Origin: Oscillospiraceae bacterium | Lineage (GTDB): Bacteria; Bacillota; Clostridia; Oscillospirales; CAG-272 | Assembly (NCBI GenBank): GCA_015063325.1 | Contig: SVUK01000003.1 | Coordinates: forward strand, 1-64,000 | DNA length: 64,000 nucleotides | Direction of reading: 5' to 3' | Shown here: positions 26,087 to 36,831 of the stretch, in pieces | How the letters are laid out: the number at the start of each line of letters is the position of its first letter | Numbering within the stretch: the first letter of the stretch is position 1 | The notes under the pieces: model-generated | What the model was told of the DNA's origin: nothing | The model's database searches: none | The model's input: only the letters and a program-made list of their open reading frames with translations | Translations under genes and position numbers: made by a program

Positions 26087-26398
26087 GGGCATTCCCCTTT
26101 CAAATAATGAATTTACAAAAAACAAAAATTTGAAAAACAAAAATTTGAAAAAATGAACATTGGAAAAAGCGAAGATTTGTAAAATCAAACGCAAAAATCT
26201 TTCTCATTCTTTCGTTTGCTTTATTCTAACATATTTCCCTATTTTTTGCAATGTTTTTTGCCCATTTTCTTTCTCTTTTTTCCCTCTTTTTTTTTAAAAA
26301 TTCCCTTTTTTTACTTGCAAAAAAAAGGCACACATGATATAATAATATATAGTTTATTGTCTCTATTATTCTATATTTGGACTTATTTGGAGGAAATT

Positions 26399-27673
26399 AT
26401 GTCGAATTGTGCAATTGTCGGAATCAACTGGGGCGATGAAGGAAAGGGGCGCATGGTCGACCTTTTAACGCAGGACTATGACGTGGTGGTTCGCTACCAA
26501 GGCGGCGGAAACGCCGGTCACACCGTCATCAACGAAAAAGGAAAATTTGCTCTCCATCTGCTCCCTTCCGGTATCTTTCGTTCCGGAGTGGTCAACATTT
26601 TGGGCAACGGCGTTGCCATGGACCCCGAAAATCTTTGGAACGAGATTCAGTCTGTTTCGGCACAGGGCGTTGCCGTCACCCCCGATAATCTGAAAATCAG
26701 CGACCGCGCTTCGGTCCTCTTGCCTTGGCACCGCGATTTGGATTCTTTGGAAGAAGCGCGCCTTGCAGATAAAAAGTACGGTTCCACCAAGCAAGGCATT
26801 GCACCTTTCTACTCGGACAAGTACCAGAAAAAAACGATTATGGCAGGTGAGCTCTTCTTCCCCGACCACCTCAAAGCGCACCTTGCCGACCTGCTCGAAT
26901 GGAAAAACCTGACCCTGACCGGCGTTTACGGCGCAGAGCCCTACACCATGGAGCGCCTGATGGCATGGGTGGACGATTACTGCGAAAAGATCAAGCCCTA
27001 TATCTGCGACGTTGGCGCCTTCCTTAAAAGCGCGCAGGATTCGGGCAAGAAGATTTTGTTTGAAGCGCAGCTCGGCTCGCTCCGCGATCTGGACTACGGT
27101 ATTTATCCCTATACCACCTCTTCCAACACCACCGCCGCTTACGCACCCATCGGCTCCGGCTTCCCAGGCGCAAAAATCGACGAGGTCATCGGCGTTGTAA
27201 AAGCCTACTCCACCTGCGTCGGCGAAGGTCCTTTCACCTGCGAGTGGTTTGGCGAAGAGGCGGAAAAACTCCGTCAAGCCGGTTTTGAATACGGCGCAAA
27301 AACGGGACGTCCGCGCCGCGTTGGTCCCTTGGACATCGTTGCTACGCGCTACGGCGTACAGGTACAGGCGGCAACCAACATTGCCCTGACCAAACTGGAC
27401 GTTCTCAGCTATATGGACAAGATCCCGGTTTGCACCCATTATATTCTGAACGGCAAACAAATTGATAATTTCCCGTTCCCCACCCTTTTGAATGATACCA
27501 AACCGGTCATTGAATACATGGACGGCTGGAAATGCGATATTTCCGGCGTGCGGCGCTGGGAGGACCTCCCCGTAGCGGCGCAAAAATACGTCGAATTCGT
27601 CGAGCGCGAGATTGGCTGTCGGATCGGCTACGTTTCGGTAGGACCCGAACGCGAAAGCATTATCCTGCGCTGA
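26399..27673 (+). CDS. purA: Adenylosuccinate synthetase
   Basis: IVGINWGDEGKGRMVDLL, RYQGGGNAGHTV; RBS TTGGAGGAAATT-ATG. Confidence 0.98.
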   Translation: MSNCAIVGINWGDEGKGRMVDLLTQDYDVVVRYQGGGNAGHTVINEKGKFALHLLPSGIFRSGVVNILGNGVAMDPENLWNEIQSVSAQGVAVTPDNLKISDRASVLLPWHRDLDSLEEARLADKKYGSTKQGIAPFYSDKYQKKTIMAGELFFPDHLKAHLADLLEWKNLTLTGVYGAEPYTMERLMAWVDDYCEKIKPYICDVGAFLKSAQDSGKKILFEAQLGSLRDLDYGIYPYTTSSNTTAAYAPIGSGFPGAKIDEVIGVVKAYSTCVGEGPFTCEWFGEEAEKLRQAGFEYGAKTGRPRRVGPLDIVATRYGVQVQAATNIALTKLDVLSYMDKIPVCTHYILNGKQIDNFPFPTLLNDTKPVIEYMDGWKCDISGVRRWEDLPVAAQKYVEFVEREIGCRIGYVSVGPERESIILR

Positions 27674-27686
27674 AAGGCGGTATTTT

Positions 27687-29102
27687 ATGAAAGACAAATA
27701 CGAATCTCCGTTTTCTTCCCGGTATGCGTCGGATTACATGACGAAACTGTTCTCACCCGATACGCGCTACCGGACGTGGCGGCGGCTTTGGGTAGAGCTG
27801 GCGCGCGCAGAATCGGAGCTCGGACTTCCCGTTTCTCCGGCACAGGTTGCCGAGCTGGAAGCGCACACCGACGACATTGATTACGACATTGTTTCGGCTC
27901 GCGAAAAAGAGGTTCGGCACGACGTGATGGCGCACGTTTACGCCTACGGACTTGCGGCGCCCGGCGCGGCGGGTATCATTCACCTCGGCGCAACGAGTTG
28001 CTACGTGACCGACAACGCCGACTTGATTATCTACCGCGACGGTCTTTGCTACCTGCGCGGCGAACTGCTCAAGGCAATGAAAAACCTTGCTCTGTTTGCC
28101 GACAAATACAAAGCACTGCCTACTCTTGGCTACACGCACTATCAGCCGGCGCAACCGGTAACGGTCGGAAAACGCGCCGCTCTTTGGTTGCAGGATTTTT
28201 ACGCCGACCTGCAGGAATTGGATTTTGTGATTGCACAAATTCCCTTTCTCGGTTGCCGCGGAACCACCGGAACAGAAGCCAGCTTTATGGAGCTCTTTGA
28301 CGGCGACGGCGCAAAAATTGACGAAATGAACCGCCGCATTGCCGCCTCGTTCGGCTTTTCCAAATGTTTCCCGGTTGCCGGGCAAACCTATCCGCGCAAA
28401 ACCGACGCGCGCATTTTGAACGCACTTTCCGCCATTGCGCAAAGCGCCTATCGGATGGCAAACGACATTCGTTTGCTCCAGCACGACCGCCAAGTGGAAG
28501 AACCGTTTGAAGAAAAGCAGATCGGCTCCTCGGCAATGGCGTATAAACGCAACCCCATGCGTTGCGAGCGCATTTGCTCGCTCTCGCGTTATCTGATGAC
28601 CGACGCGCTCAACGCTCCCTTAACGGCTTCCGTCCAGTGGATGGAGCGCACGTTGGACGATTCGGCGATTCGCCGCGTCTCCCTGCCCGAAGGATTTCTT
28701 TGCGCCGACGCGATTTTGCGCTTTGTGCAAAACGTAACCGACGGACTTTGCGTGAACGAAAAAATTGTTGCTCGCGCCGTGCGCGACTATCTGCCTTTCC
28801 TTGCCACCGAGAATTTGATGATGGAGGGCGTGCGCCGCGGCGGTGACCGTCAGCAACTGCACGAAATTGTTCGCGAATGCTCAATGAGCGCAACGGCGAA
28901 ACTGAAAAACGGAGAACCTTTTGATCTGCTTGCCGATCTTGCAACGCATTCCGAATTCGGTATGACAAAAACCGAAATGGAAACCGTTTTGGATCCGGCG
29001 CGCTATATCGGTCGCTCTGCAGAGCAAGTGGAACGGTTCCTTGCCGAACTTGCTCCCCTCTTTGCCGATATAAAAGCCGGCTCGCCTGCCCTTTCCGTTT
29101 AA
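27687..29102 (+). CDS. purB: Adenylosuccinate lyase
   Basis: HLGATSCYVTDNADL, TLGYTHYQPAQPVTVGKRAALW, GSSAMAYKRNPMRCERI. Confidence 0.98.
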   Translation: MKDKYESPFSSRYASDYMTKLFSPDTRYRTWRRLWVELARAESELGLPVSPAQVAELEAHTDDIDYDIVSAREKEVRHDVMAHVYAYGLAAPGAAGIIHLGATSCYVTDNADLIIYRDGLCYLRGELLKAMKNLALFADKYKALPTLGYTHYQPAQPVTVGKRAALWLQDFYADLQELDFVIAQIPFLGCRGTTGTEASFMELFDGDGAKIDEMNRRIAASFGFSKCFPVAGQTYPRKTDARILNALSAIAQSAYRMANDIRLLQHDRQVEEPFEEKQIGSSAMAYKRNPMRCERICSLSRYLMTDALNAPLTASVQWMERTLDDSAIRRVSLPEGFLCADAILRFVQNVTDGLCVNEKIVARAVRDYLPFLATENLMMEGVRRGGDRQQLHEIVRECSMSATAKLKNGEPFDLLADLATHSEFGMTKTEMETVLDPARYIGRSAEQVERFLAELAPLFADIKAGSPALSV

Positions 29103-29154
29103 CCTTTTGTTTACTCTTTCGTTTAACTTTCGGTTTAACTTTCCATTTTATTTA
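29095..29154 (+). repeat. Degenerate 12-bp tandem repeats YCGTTTAACTTT
   Basis: ccgtttaacctt ttgtttactctt tcgtttaacttt cggtttaacttt ccattttattta. Confidence 0.6.
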
Positions 29155-29180
29155 CCCCATTCCCCGAAGGAGACCCATTT

Positions 29181-30713
29181 ATGGAAAAGATTTTGGTTTT
29201 GGATTTCGGCGGTCAATATGACCAGCTCATTGCCCGGCGCGTGCGCGAACACCACGTTTTTGCCGAGGTTCTGCCCTACGACAAAATTGCCGTTGACGAG
29301 ATTGCATCGCAATATTGCGGCGTCATCTTTACCGGCGGTCCCAACAGCGTCTACGATCCGGCGTCGCCGCATTACGATCCGAAAATTTTGACCCTCGGTC
29401 TGCCGATCCTCGGTATTTGCTACGGCGACCAACTGATGGCGTATATGGCAGGCGGAGAGATCCGCAGCGCCGAAAACTCCAGCGAATTCGGAAAAATTGA
29501 GGTCACTGTCAACGCGTCCTCGCCGCTCTTTGCCGGACTTCCCGAAAAGAGCGTTTGCTGGATGAGCCACAACGATTTCGTTGCCGAACTTCCAAAAGGA
29601 TTTTCCACAATTGCAACCACCGAAAAATGCCCCTGCGCCGCCATGAGCGACGAGGGTCGCCGCCTCTTTGGCGTGCAGTTCCACCCCGAAGTGACCCACA
29701 CAGAATACGGCAAGCAAATGCTTGCAAACTTCCTGTTCCGCATCTGCGGCTGCAAAGGCGATTGGAACATGGAAGATTTCGTAGCCCAATCGGTAGAAAA
29801 ATATCGCCGCGAACTTGCCGGCAAGCGCGTGCTTTGCGCGCTTTCGGGCGGCGTGGATTCCTCGGTTGCCGCCGTTCTTTTGCATCGTGCCATTGGCGAC
29901 AATCTGACCTGCGTTTTTGTTGATCACGGTCTGCTCCGCAAAAACGAGGGCGACATGGTGGAAGAAATCTTCCGCCGGCAATTCAATATGAAACTGATTC
30001 GCGTAAACGCCGAGGAGCGGTTTCTCTCCCGTCTTTCTCAAACGTCGGATCCCGAAACCAAGCGCAAGATTATCGGCGAAGAGTTCATCCGTGTGTTTGA
30101 AGACGTCGGAAAAGAACTTGGTAAAATGGATATTCTGGTGCAGGGTACCATCTATCCGGACGTGATTGAAAGCGGAAAGGGCGACGCCTCCACCATCAAA
30201 AGCCACCACAACGTTGGGGGATTACCCGACGTAATCGACTTTGAGCGCATTGTAGAGCCTTTGCGCGACCTGTTCAAAGATGAAGTTCGCGCAACCGGGC
30301 TTGCACTTGGAATTCCGAAAGAACTTGTCTTCCGTCAGCCATTCCCCGGTCCCGGTCTTGCCATTCGCATTATCGGCAAGGTGACCAAGGACAAAGCCGA
30401 CACTCTGCGCGAAGTAGACGCCATCTTCCGCGAGGAACTTGCCAATGCCGGACTGGAACAACTCCCGGCGCAGTACTTTGCCGTTCTGACCGACACCCGA
30501 AGCGTCGGCGTGATGGGTGACGCACGCACCTACGGCTATACCGTTGCCCTGCGCGCCGTAACCACCGACGACTTTATGACCGCCGACTGGGCGCGCATCC
30601 CCTATCCGGTGCTGGAAAGAGCAAGCAACCGCATCACCAACGAGGTGCGCAATATTTCGCGCGTAACTTACGACATCACTTCCAAACCCCCGGCAACGGT
30701 GGAATGGGAATAA
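29181..30713 (+). CDS. guaA: GMP synthase (glutamine-hydrolysing)
   Basis: [46 protein letters not shown]. Confidence 0.98.
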   Translation: MEKILVLDFGGQYDQLIARRVREHHVFAEVLPYDKIAVDEIASQYCGVIFTGGPNSVYDPASPHYDPKILTLGLPILGICYGDQLMAYMAGGEIRSAENSSEFGKIEVTVNASSPLFAGLPEKSVCWMSHNDFVAELPKGFSTIATTEKCPCAAMSDEGRRLFGVQFHPEVTHTEYGKQMLANFLFRICGCKGDWNMEDFVAQSVEKYRRELAGKRVLCALSGGVDSSVAAVLLHRAIGDNLTCVFVDHGLLRKNEGDMVEEIFRRQFNMKLIRVNAEERFLSRLSQTSDPETKRKIIGEEFIRVFEDVGKELGKMDILVQGTIYPDVIESGKGDASTIKSHHNVGGLPDVIDFERIVEPLRDLFKDEVRATGLALGIPKELVFRQPFPGPGLAIRIIGKVTKDKADTLREVDAIFREELANAGLEQLPAQYFAVLTDTRSVGVMGDARTYGYTVALRAVTTDDFMTADWARIPYPVLERASNRITNEVRNISRVTYDITSKPPATVEWE

Positions 30714-30749
30714 AACGATTCAATTTACATAAAAAAGGAGAACTCAACT

Positions 30750-31730
30750 ATGACAAACAACGTTCGTCCTGCCGACATGGAGCGCATTACAACGCCTGCG
30801 CTCGCCAACAAATTTATTGAAGAGCAACTCTCCGCCCTGCGCGCGCAAATCGGCTCCAAAAAGGTTCTGCTCGCCCTTTCCGGCGGTGTGGATTCTTCGG
30901 TGGTCGCCGCCCTCTTAATCAAAGCGGTGGGCAATCAGCTGACCTGCGTGCACGTCAACCACGGTCTTTTGCGCAAAGGGGAACCGGAACAGGTGGTTCG
31001 CGTCTTCCGCGAGGAGATGAAGGCAAATCTCGTTTATGTAGATGCCGTGGATCGCTTTTTGGATAAGCTTGCCGGCGTTTCCGAGCCGGAGCAGAAGCGC
31101 AAGATCATCGGTGCCGAGTTCATTCGCGTTTTCGAGGAAGAAGCACGCAAGCTGGAAGGCATCGAATTTTTAGCCCAAGGCACCATTTACCCCGACATTT
31201 TGGAAAGCGGTCCCGTCAAGGCGCACCACAACGTGGGAGGGCTTCCCGACGACCTCAAATTTGAGCTGGTCGAGCCGCTCAAATTCCTGTTCAAGGATGA
31301 AGTCCGCGTGGTCGGTGAAGCGCTCGGACTTCCCCACAGCATGGTTTACCGTCAGCCGTTCCCGGGCCCCGGACTGGGCGTTCGCTGCACGGGAGCCATC
31401 ACGCGCGACCGTTTGGAAGCCGTTCGCGAATCCGACGCAATTCTGCGCGAAGAGTTTGCCAAGAACGGACTGGAAGGCAAGGTTTGGCAGTATTTCACCA
31501 TCGTTCCGGATTATAAATCCACCGGCGTCAAGGAAAACGTCCGCTCCTATGAATGGCCGGTCGTCATTCGCGCCGTCAACACCAAGGACGCCATGACCGC
31601 AACGGTGGAGGACATTCCCTTTGCTCTGCTCCAACACATCACCAACCGCATTACGCACGAGGTCAAGGGCGTGAACCGCGTGCTCTACGACCTGACCCCG
31701 AAGCCGACGGGAACCATTGAGTGGGAATAA
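30750..31730 (+). CDS. Stand-alone GMP synthase ATP-pyrophosphatase subunit (GuaAb/GuaB-subunit-like)
   Basis: [54 protein letters not shown]; no glutaminase domain. Confidence 0.9.
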   Translation: MTNNVRPADMERITTPALANKFIEEQLSALRAQIGSKKVLLALSGGVDSSVVAALLIKAVGNQLTCVHVNHGLLRKGEPEQVVRVFREEMKANLVYVDAVDRFLDKLAGVSEPEQKRKIIGAEFIRVFEEEARKLEGIEFLAQGTIYPDILESGPVKAHHNVGGLPDDLKFELVEPLKFLFKDEVRVVGEALGLPHSMVYRQPFPGPGLGVRCTGAITRDRLEAVRESDAILREEFAKNGLEGKVWQYFTIVPDYKSTGVKENVRSYEWPVVIRAVNTKDAMTATVEDIPFALLQHITNRITHEVKGVNRVLYDLTPKPTGTIEWE

Positions 31731-31743
31731 GCAAGATAAACAA

Positions 31744-31776
31744 AAAAGGCTGTGTGCTTTTCGCACACGGCCTTTT
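31744..31776. terminator. Bidirectional terminator
   Basis: AAAAGGCTGTGTGC/GCACACGGCCTTTT. Confidence 0.85.
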
Positions 31777-31778
31777 GT

Positions 31779-32390
31779 TTATTTCCCGATCACCTTTTTC
31801 TGCCAAGCTTTTTTGTGGCACTTAGGACATTTCATTTTGCGTGTGCGCCCCATGTGCAGCGCAAAAAATACGCTTTTGTAGCTGGGCACATAGCGGTAAT
31901 GGCAGTCCGGACATTCGTAATAACCGGCAACCTGCTCGATACGAATGAGATAAAAAACAGGAATCAAATACAAAATAACGGCACCGCAGATCAACACACC
32001 TCGCACCCACTCCGGCAAATTCAAAAAAGCAATCGCGAAGATCAACGCAAAGAAGAAAATTGTGGAACCATAGCCAAGCACAACTTCCATTCGCAAAAGC
32101 AAGCGGTCGCGTTCCTCTTTCAGCTTTGTCATCTCCAAAAGATGTTCTTCCAGTTTTTGCTCGTTCTCTTTCATATCCACAACCTCCCCATTGAATAGAT
32201 CATTTACGGTAATGCCCAATGTTTTGCAAAGGTCTTGTATCAGTCCGGCATCGGGAAGACAGCGCCCATTCTCCCATTTGGAAATGGCGCGATCGGTAAT
32301 TCCCAACCGTTCGGCAAGCTCGTTTTGCGTAATTCCCTTTTCCTTCCGCTTTTCGGCAATGAATTTCCCGATTTTATTTTGATCGATCAT
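31779..32390 (-). CDS. XRE-family HTH regulator with membrane segment and C-terminal zinc-ribbon-like tail
   Basis: IGKFIAEKRKEKGITQNELAERLGITDRAISKWENGRCLPD; YYECPDCHYRY...KMKCPKCHKK. Confidence 0.9.
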   Translation of the reverse strand: MIDQNKIGKFIAEKRKEKGITQNELAERLGITDRAISKWENGRCLPDAGLIQDLCKTLGITVNDLFNGEVVDMKENEQKLEEHLLEMTKLKEERDRLLLRMEVVLGYGSTIFFFALIFAIAFLNLPEWVRGVLICGAVILYLIPVFYLIRIEQVAGYYECPDCHYRYVPSYKSVFFALHMGRTRKMKCPKCHKKAWQKKVIGK

Positions 32391-32603
32391 ACGTTTCTTC
32401 CCTCCTTTACGTCTTTATTGTATCACTTTTTTTGAATTTTGTCCACGAACCGTGGGTTGAGTTTTGAATTTTTCAAAAAACTTTTCTCCCTTTTTGTGAT
32501 TTTTCATGACCAAACGTTAATGAAATAAAAAAGCGCTTGTTTTTCCAAAAGCAATATGATATAATCAAATTGTAGAAATCCACTTTACAGGAGGAATGGT
32601 GCG

Positions 32604-34913
32604 GTGAAATCAATTTTGAAAACCGTTGCTTTACTGCTTGCGCTCGCGTCTCTCTTCTCGCTTTGTTCTTGCGGACTGGTCTCTTCGATCATTGAAAGCG
32701 TGTCCGATCCTTCCGGAACGAAAAGCACCGAAGTTTTTTACACCGCAACCTACGATTTGAACTACGACGGACAAAAAAACATTGTCTCTTTCGCCTCCTC
32801 TCAAGGATATACGCCGCAACCGCCCGCGCGCCCCGGCTACCGCTTTCTTTATTGGTCCCTGAATGACGTCCCAACCGACGGCGCCATTCCGGCCGGCTAC
32901 ACCGGCGATATTACCCTCGTTGCCGTATGGGAAATCGTGACCTATCGTTTCATTTATGAAAATCTGACCGAAGAGGAATTTGAATCCATGCCCCAATCCT
33001 TTACGGTGCAGGACAACATTGAAATTCCGAACCCCACACGCTTCGGCTATCGTTTTTTGGGTTGGAATACCGAATTGCAAACCGACTTGATCGTTCCTGC
33101 CGGACAAACAGGCGACTATATTCTTCACGCCAACTGGGTCTCTCTAAGCGTAAATTCCTTTACTGTTTCCGCTAACGTGGAATCTATTCCCATTTCGACG
33201 TCTTATTCCGATCAGGCTTTGAAGATTGGCTCTTTGATCCGTGCGTCTGCTCCCGTTTATCAAAACGATTACCGTTTCGTTCACTGGGAAATCAATGGAA
33301 AAGCCGTTTGCGATACACCGATTTACACCTTTCCGCTCTCTCTTACCGATACCAATCTGCAAGCGATTTACGAAGAACAAACCGTTTTGGAATGGACCCC
33401 TACGGAAAATACCGATTTGACCGTTTCCGATCTGCTTTCCGAAAAACCGGACCAAATTCTCGGGAGTGGAATCAAAACCGGCGATTATACCTTTACCGAA
33501 ACCGGCATAACCTTTAAAGCAACCTATCTTACCGCTTTGGAACCGGGCGACCATTCCTTCTATCTTGCCGCGCATTCCGAAACCGGCGAGCCGAAAGAAA
33601 ACCGCACATTTCTTCTCCGACTGATCGGGAAAAGCCCCGAAAAACCAGGATATGAAGGTCTTCCGGAAACCGGAAAAATCTATCTTTCCAAAACTGTTTC
33701 TTTCTGCGGCGAACAGCTCCCGTTAGTTGCCTCGACCAATGAAGAATTTTGCAAACTGGTGCAATACAGCGTTCTCGTCGGTGGTGTTCTGCAATTGCAA
33801 AGCGAAGGCAAAACAACCGGCGAATACCGGCTGAATATTTATATTTGGGGCGATTTGAACCGTCGCTTGCAAGCCGGGGAGAAAATTCTTGCCACGGCAA
33901 CCTCATCGGTCTCCTTCCCCATGAATCCGAAAGTAAGCATTTCCTATTCGGAAAACGACGTTGGCGCGGCAACCACAGTCACCGTCGTCTACAGCAAAGG
34001 ATTGAACGCCCTAAAAAGTTCTATCATCGCTACCCCGATGACCGATCGGCAGGGGCTTTTAACCTCCCCCGGGCGTACCGAGGATTTTGAAGCGTTTCCC
34101 ATTGACGCGCTAACCGAAGTTGTCAACGTGCAAACAATTTACGAGCTGGAGGTCCTTCCGTTCGGCAAAAAACCGATTTTCGCGGAAACCGCGAACGATG
34201 CCGAACAGATCTACCAAACCGCGCGCGGTATTCTGAGAGAAATCGTTGACAACGGAATGAGCGATTATGAAAAGGCAAAAGCCATTTATTCCTGGATCGC
34301 GCTGAATCTGACCTACGATACCGAGACCGAAGCCGATCCCAATCGAATGACCTCCACCTCCTACACCTTGAAAGGCGCACTGATCGACCGCCTTGCCGTT
34401 TGCGACGGATATGCGAGCGCCTTCCGCCTGTTCTGCCAAATTGAAGGGATCCGCGCAGAGGAAGTGATTGGTCTGAAACAGATTGACGAACCTGCTTCCG
34501 GGCATGCATGGAACAAGATTTGGATCGGTGGAGCGGTATTCGGCGTTGACTGCACCTGGGCAAGGCAAAAAATGGACGATTACGAAATTGTAACAACCGG
34601 TTATTTGTTTTTGGACGAACCGGAACTGATTGCCTGCGGTCACTACGAAAACGCGGCGGCAGGAGATTTTTGGGTCAACGACCTTGCAAACGCCTCCATC
34701 CTTTTGCCTGCCGGCGTCTCCTTTGACGCGCTGAATCATTCCTTTGTGATCAACAGTCTTTCCGATCTGAATGCGATGATCGCATATTTGAAGCTCAAGG
34801 GCTTCCGCGCGGCGGAATTCTATCTTCCAGACGGCGCGCCTGCCATCTATTCGACTGAAGAATACACCGCCTATCAATCCGGGCGCTACGGGTATTTATT
34901 TTTGAAAGAATAA
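32604..34913 (+). CDS. Lipoprotein with InlB-like repeats and a transglutaminase-like domain (GTG start)
   Basis: LFSLCSCG lipobox; GYRFLYWSLN/GYRFLGWNTE repeats; YSWIALNLTYDTE, VCDGYASAFRLFCQIEGI, HAWNKIWIGG. Confidence 0.85.
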   Translation: MKSILKTVALLLALASLFSLCSCGLVSSIIESVSDPSGTKSTEVFYTATYDLNYDGQKNIVSFASSQGYTPQPPARPGYRFLYWSLNDVPTDGAIPAGYTGDITLVAVWEIVTYRFIYENLTEEEFESMPQSFTVQDNIEIPNPTRFGYRFLGWNTELQTDLIVPAGQTGDYILHANWVSLSVNSFTVSANVESIPISTSYSDQALKIGSLIRASAPVYQNDYRFVHWEINGKAVCDTPIYTFPLSLTDTNLQAIYEEQTVLEWTPTENTDLTVSDLLSEKPDQILGSGIKTGDYTFTETGITFKATYLTALEPGDHSFYLAAHSETGEPKENRTFLLRLIGKSPEKPGYEGLPETGKIYLSKTVSFCGEQLPLVASTNEEFCKLVQYSVLVGGVLQLQSEGKTTGEYRLNIYIWGDLNRRLQAGEKILATATSSVSFPMNPKVSISYSENDVGAATTVTVVYSKGLNALKSSIIATPMTDRQGLLTSPGRTEDFEAFPIDALTEVVNVQTIYELEVLPFGKKPIFAETANDAEQIYQTARGILREIVDNGMSDYEKAKAIYSWIALNLTYDTETEADPNRMTSTSYTLKGALIDRLAVCDGYASAFRLFCQIEGIRAEEVIGLKQIDEPASGHAWNKIWIGGAVFGVDCTWARQKMDDYEIVTTGYLFLDEPELIACGHYENAAAGDFWVNDLANASILLPAGVSFDALNHSFVINSLSDLNAMIAYLKLKGFRAAEFYLPDGAPAIYSTEEYTAYQSGRYGYLFLKE

Positions 34914-34935
34914 ACAAAAATGCAATAAAACAATA

Positions 34936-35002
34936 AAAAAAGCAGAGGAATTACGATGTGAACCCAATCGCAAGAGTTCACCTCGTTTTGCCTCTGCTTT
35001 TT
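34936..35002. terminator. Bidirectional terminator
   Basis: AAAAAGCAGAGG/CCTCTGCTTTTT with inner GTGAAC/GTTCAC. Confidence 0.8.
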
Positions 35003-35007
35003 GTTTT

Positions 35008-36591
35008 TTATTTTCCGAATTCAACCAGCTCCAGCCCGGGATTGTCCTCCAGCGTATGCCCGACCTGCCATTCGCTGTTGAATAGCAAAAAGTCATGTCC
35101 GCGGAAATCCTGTACCCATTTCACACCGAACAGGTGCAGTTTTTGCGGATCAGCGCCGTTGGAAATTCGCCGGATATACTGGTAACTTTGCGGATACTGT
35201 TTATAGGTCACTCCATACTCCGATTTCATGCGCGATTCCAAAACGTCAAACTGCAATGTGCCTACAACGCCGACGTAAACACGCTCCAAACCGCCGCCCG
35301 GCTCTGTAAAGATTTGAATCGCGCCCTCTTGCGCAATCTGATTCATTCCCTTTGCAAATTGCTTGCGCTTCATGCTGTCGGTTTGCTCCACCATGATAAA
35401 ACATTCGGGCGCAAAAGTGGGAATTCCCTCAAAACGCACTTTGTGTCCTTTGGCACAAACGGTATCGCCGATTGAAAAGATGCCCGGATCAAATACGCCG
35501 ATGATATCTCCGGCATATGCCTCTGTGATCCCGGCGCGTTCCTGCGCCATCATCTGCTGAGGCTGGGAAAGCTTGATTTCCTTCCCCATCTGTACATGAA
35601 AATACTCTTCATCACGCTCAAATTTGCCCGAAACAATACGCAAAAAGGCAATGCGGTCACGGTGCGCTTTGTTCATATTTGCCTGAATTTTGAAAACGAA
35701 CGCCGAAAAATCCGGAGAAAAAGGATCCACTGTTTCGGCTTCGGTCACGCGCGGAAGCGGTGCGGTTGTCATTTTCAAAAAATGTTCCAAAAAGAACTCT
35801 ACGCCGAAATTGTTAAGCGCCGATCCGAAAAAGACCGGACTCAATTTTCCGTTTCGCACCTGCTCCAAATCAAAGTCAAATGAGGCTCCGTCCAAAAGTT
35901 CAATCTGCCCGGTCAGTTCCTCTCTTGCATAGGAACCGATTAAAGCGTCCATCTTTTCCACATCGTTGATGTCGCAGTCGATGGAGGCAAGACGATCACG
36001 TCCGCGGTGGGAATCGCCGAACGCGAGAATTTTATGCCCCTCGCGATCGTAAACTCCTTTGAAACCCACACCGCAGCCGATCGGCCAGTTCATGGGATAC
36101 GTTCCAATTCCAAATTCCTTTTCCAACTCGTCAATCAGGTCAAACGGGTCGCGCGCCTCATGGTCCAGCTTATTGATAAAGGTAAAAATCGGAATATGGC
36201 GCATGGCGCAAACCTTGAAAAGCTTGCGCGTTTGCGGCTCGATTCCCTTTGCCGCGTCAATCACCATTACGGCGCTGTCTGCCGCCATCAATGTGCGGTA
36301 GGTATCCTCCGAAAAGTCCTGGTGTCCGGGGGTATCCAGAATATTGATGCAATATCCTTCATATTCAAATTGCATAACCGAAGAAGTAATGGAAATACCT
36401 CTTTTTTTCTCCATTTCCATCCAGTCCGAAACGGCATGACGGTCGGAGGCTTTTCCTTTAACCGATCCGGCAGTCTGAATCGCGCCGCCGTAGAGCAGAA
36501 ACTTTTCGGTCAGCGTGGTTTTTCCGGCGTCCGGGTGGGAAATAATTGCAAAAGTTCTTCTTCGATTGATCTCTCGGTTGATTTCGTTCAA
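35008..36591 (-). CDS. prfC: Peptide chain release factor 3 (TTG start)
   Basis: RRTFAIISHPDAGKTTLTEK, DWMEMEKKRGISITSSVMQFEY, NILDTPGHQDFSEDTYRTL. Confidence 0.95.
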   Translation of the reverse strand: MNEINREINRRRTFAIISHPDAGKTTLTEKFLLYGGAIQTAGSVKGKASDRHAVSDWMEMEKKRGISITSSVMQFEYEGYCINILDTPGHQDFSEDTYRTLMAADSAVMVIDAAKGIEPQTRKLFKVCAMRHIPIFTFINKLDHEARDPFDLIDELEKEFGIGTYPMNWPIGCGVGFKGVYDREGHKILAFGDSHRGRDRLASIDCDINDVEKMDALIGSYAREELTGQIELLDGASFDFDLEQVRNGKLSPVFFGSALNNFGVEFFLEHFLKMTTAPLPRVTEAETVDPFSPDFSAFVFKIQANMNKAHRDRIAFLRIVSGKFERDEEYFHVQMGKEIKLSQPQQMMAQERAGITEAYAGDIIGVFDPGIFSIGDTVCAKGHKVRFEGIPTFAPECFIMVEQTDSMKRKQFAKGMNQIAQEGAIQIFTEPGGGLERVYVGVVGTLQFDVLESRMKSEYGVTYKQYPQSYQYIRRISNGADPQKLHLFGVKWVQDFRGHDFLLFNSEWQVGHTLEDNPGLELVEFGK

Positions 36592-36831
36592 AATATTTTC
36601 TCCCGTTTTTTGTGAATTCCCTACTATTATAGCAATCTTTCCACCGATTTGCAAGTATTTTCATAAAAAACCTTTCGCTTGAACCTTGCAAAATTTGTCG
36701 ATGAAAAATTGCCTTCTTTTTCCAAAAATTTCGAAAAAACTATACAAAAAGAGAAATTATATGATATAATATTTCTTGCAGACGGACGGTTTTCCGCTTG
36801 CGATTCGCATTTTTGCGAAAGGATTTTTAAC

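Noticed and set aside
26216-26398. Purine riboswitch or extended PurA N-terminus upstream of purA
   Set aside because: No purine-riboswitch core seen; RBS TTGGAGGAAATT and the conserved N-terminus place the start at 26399.
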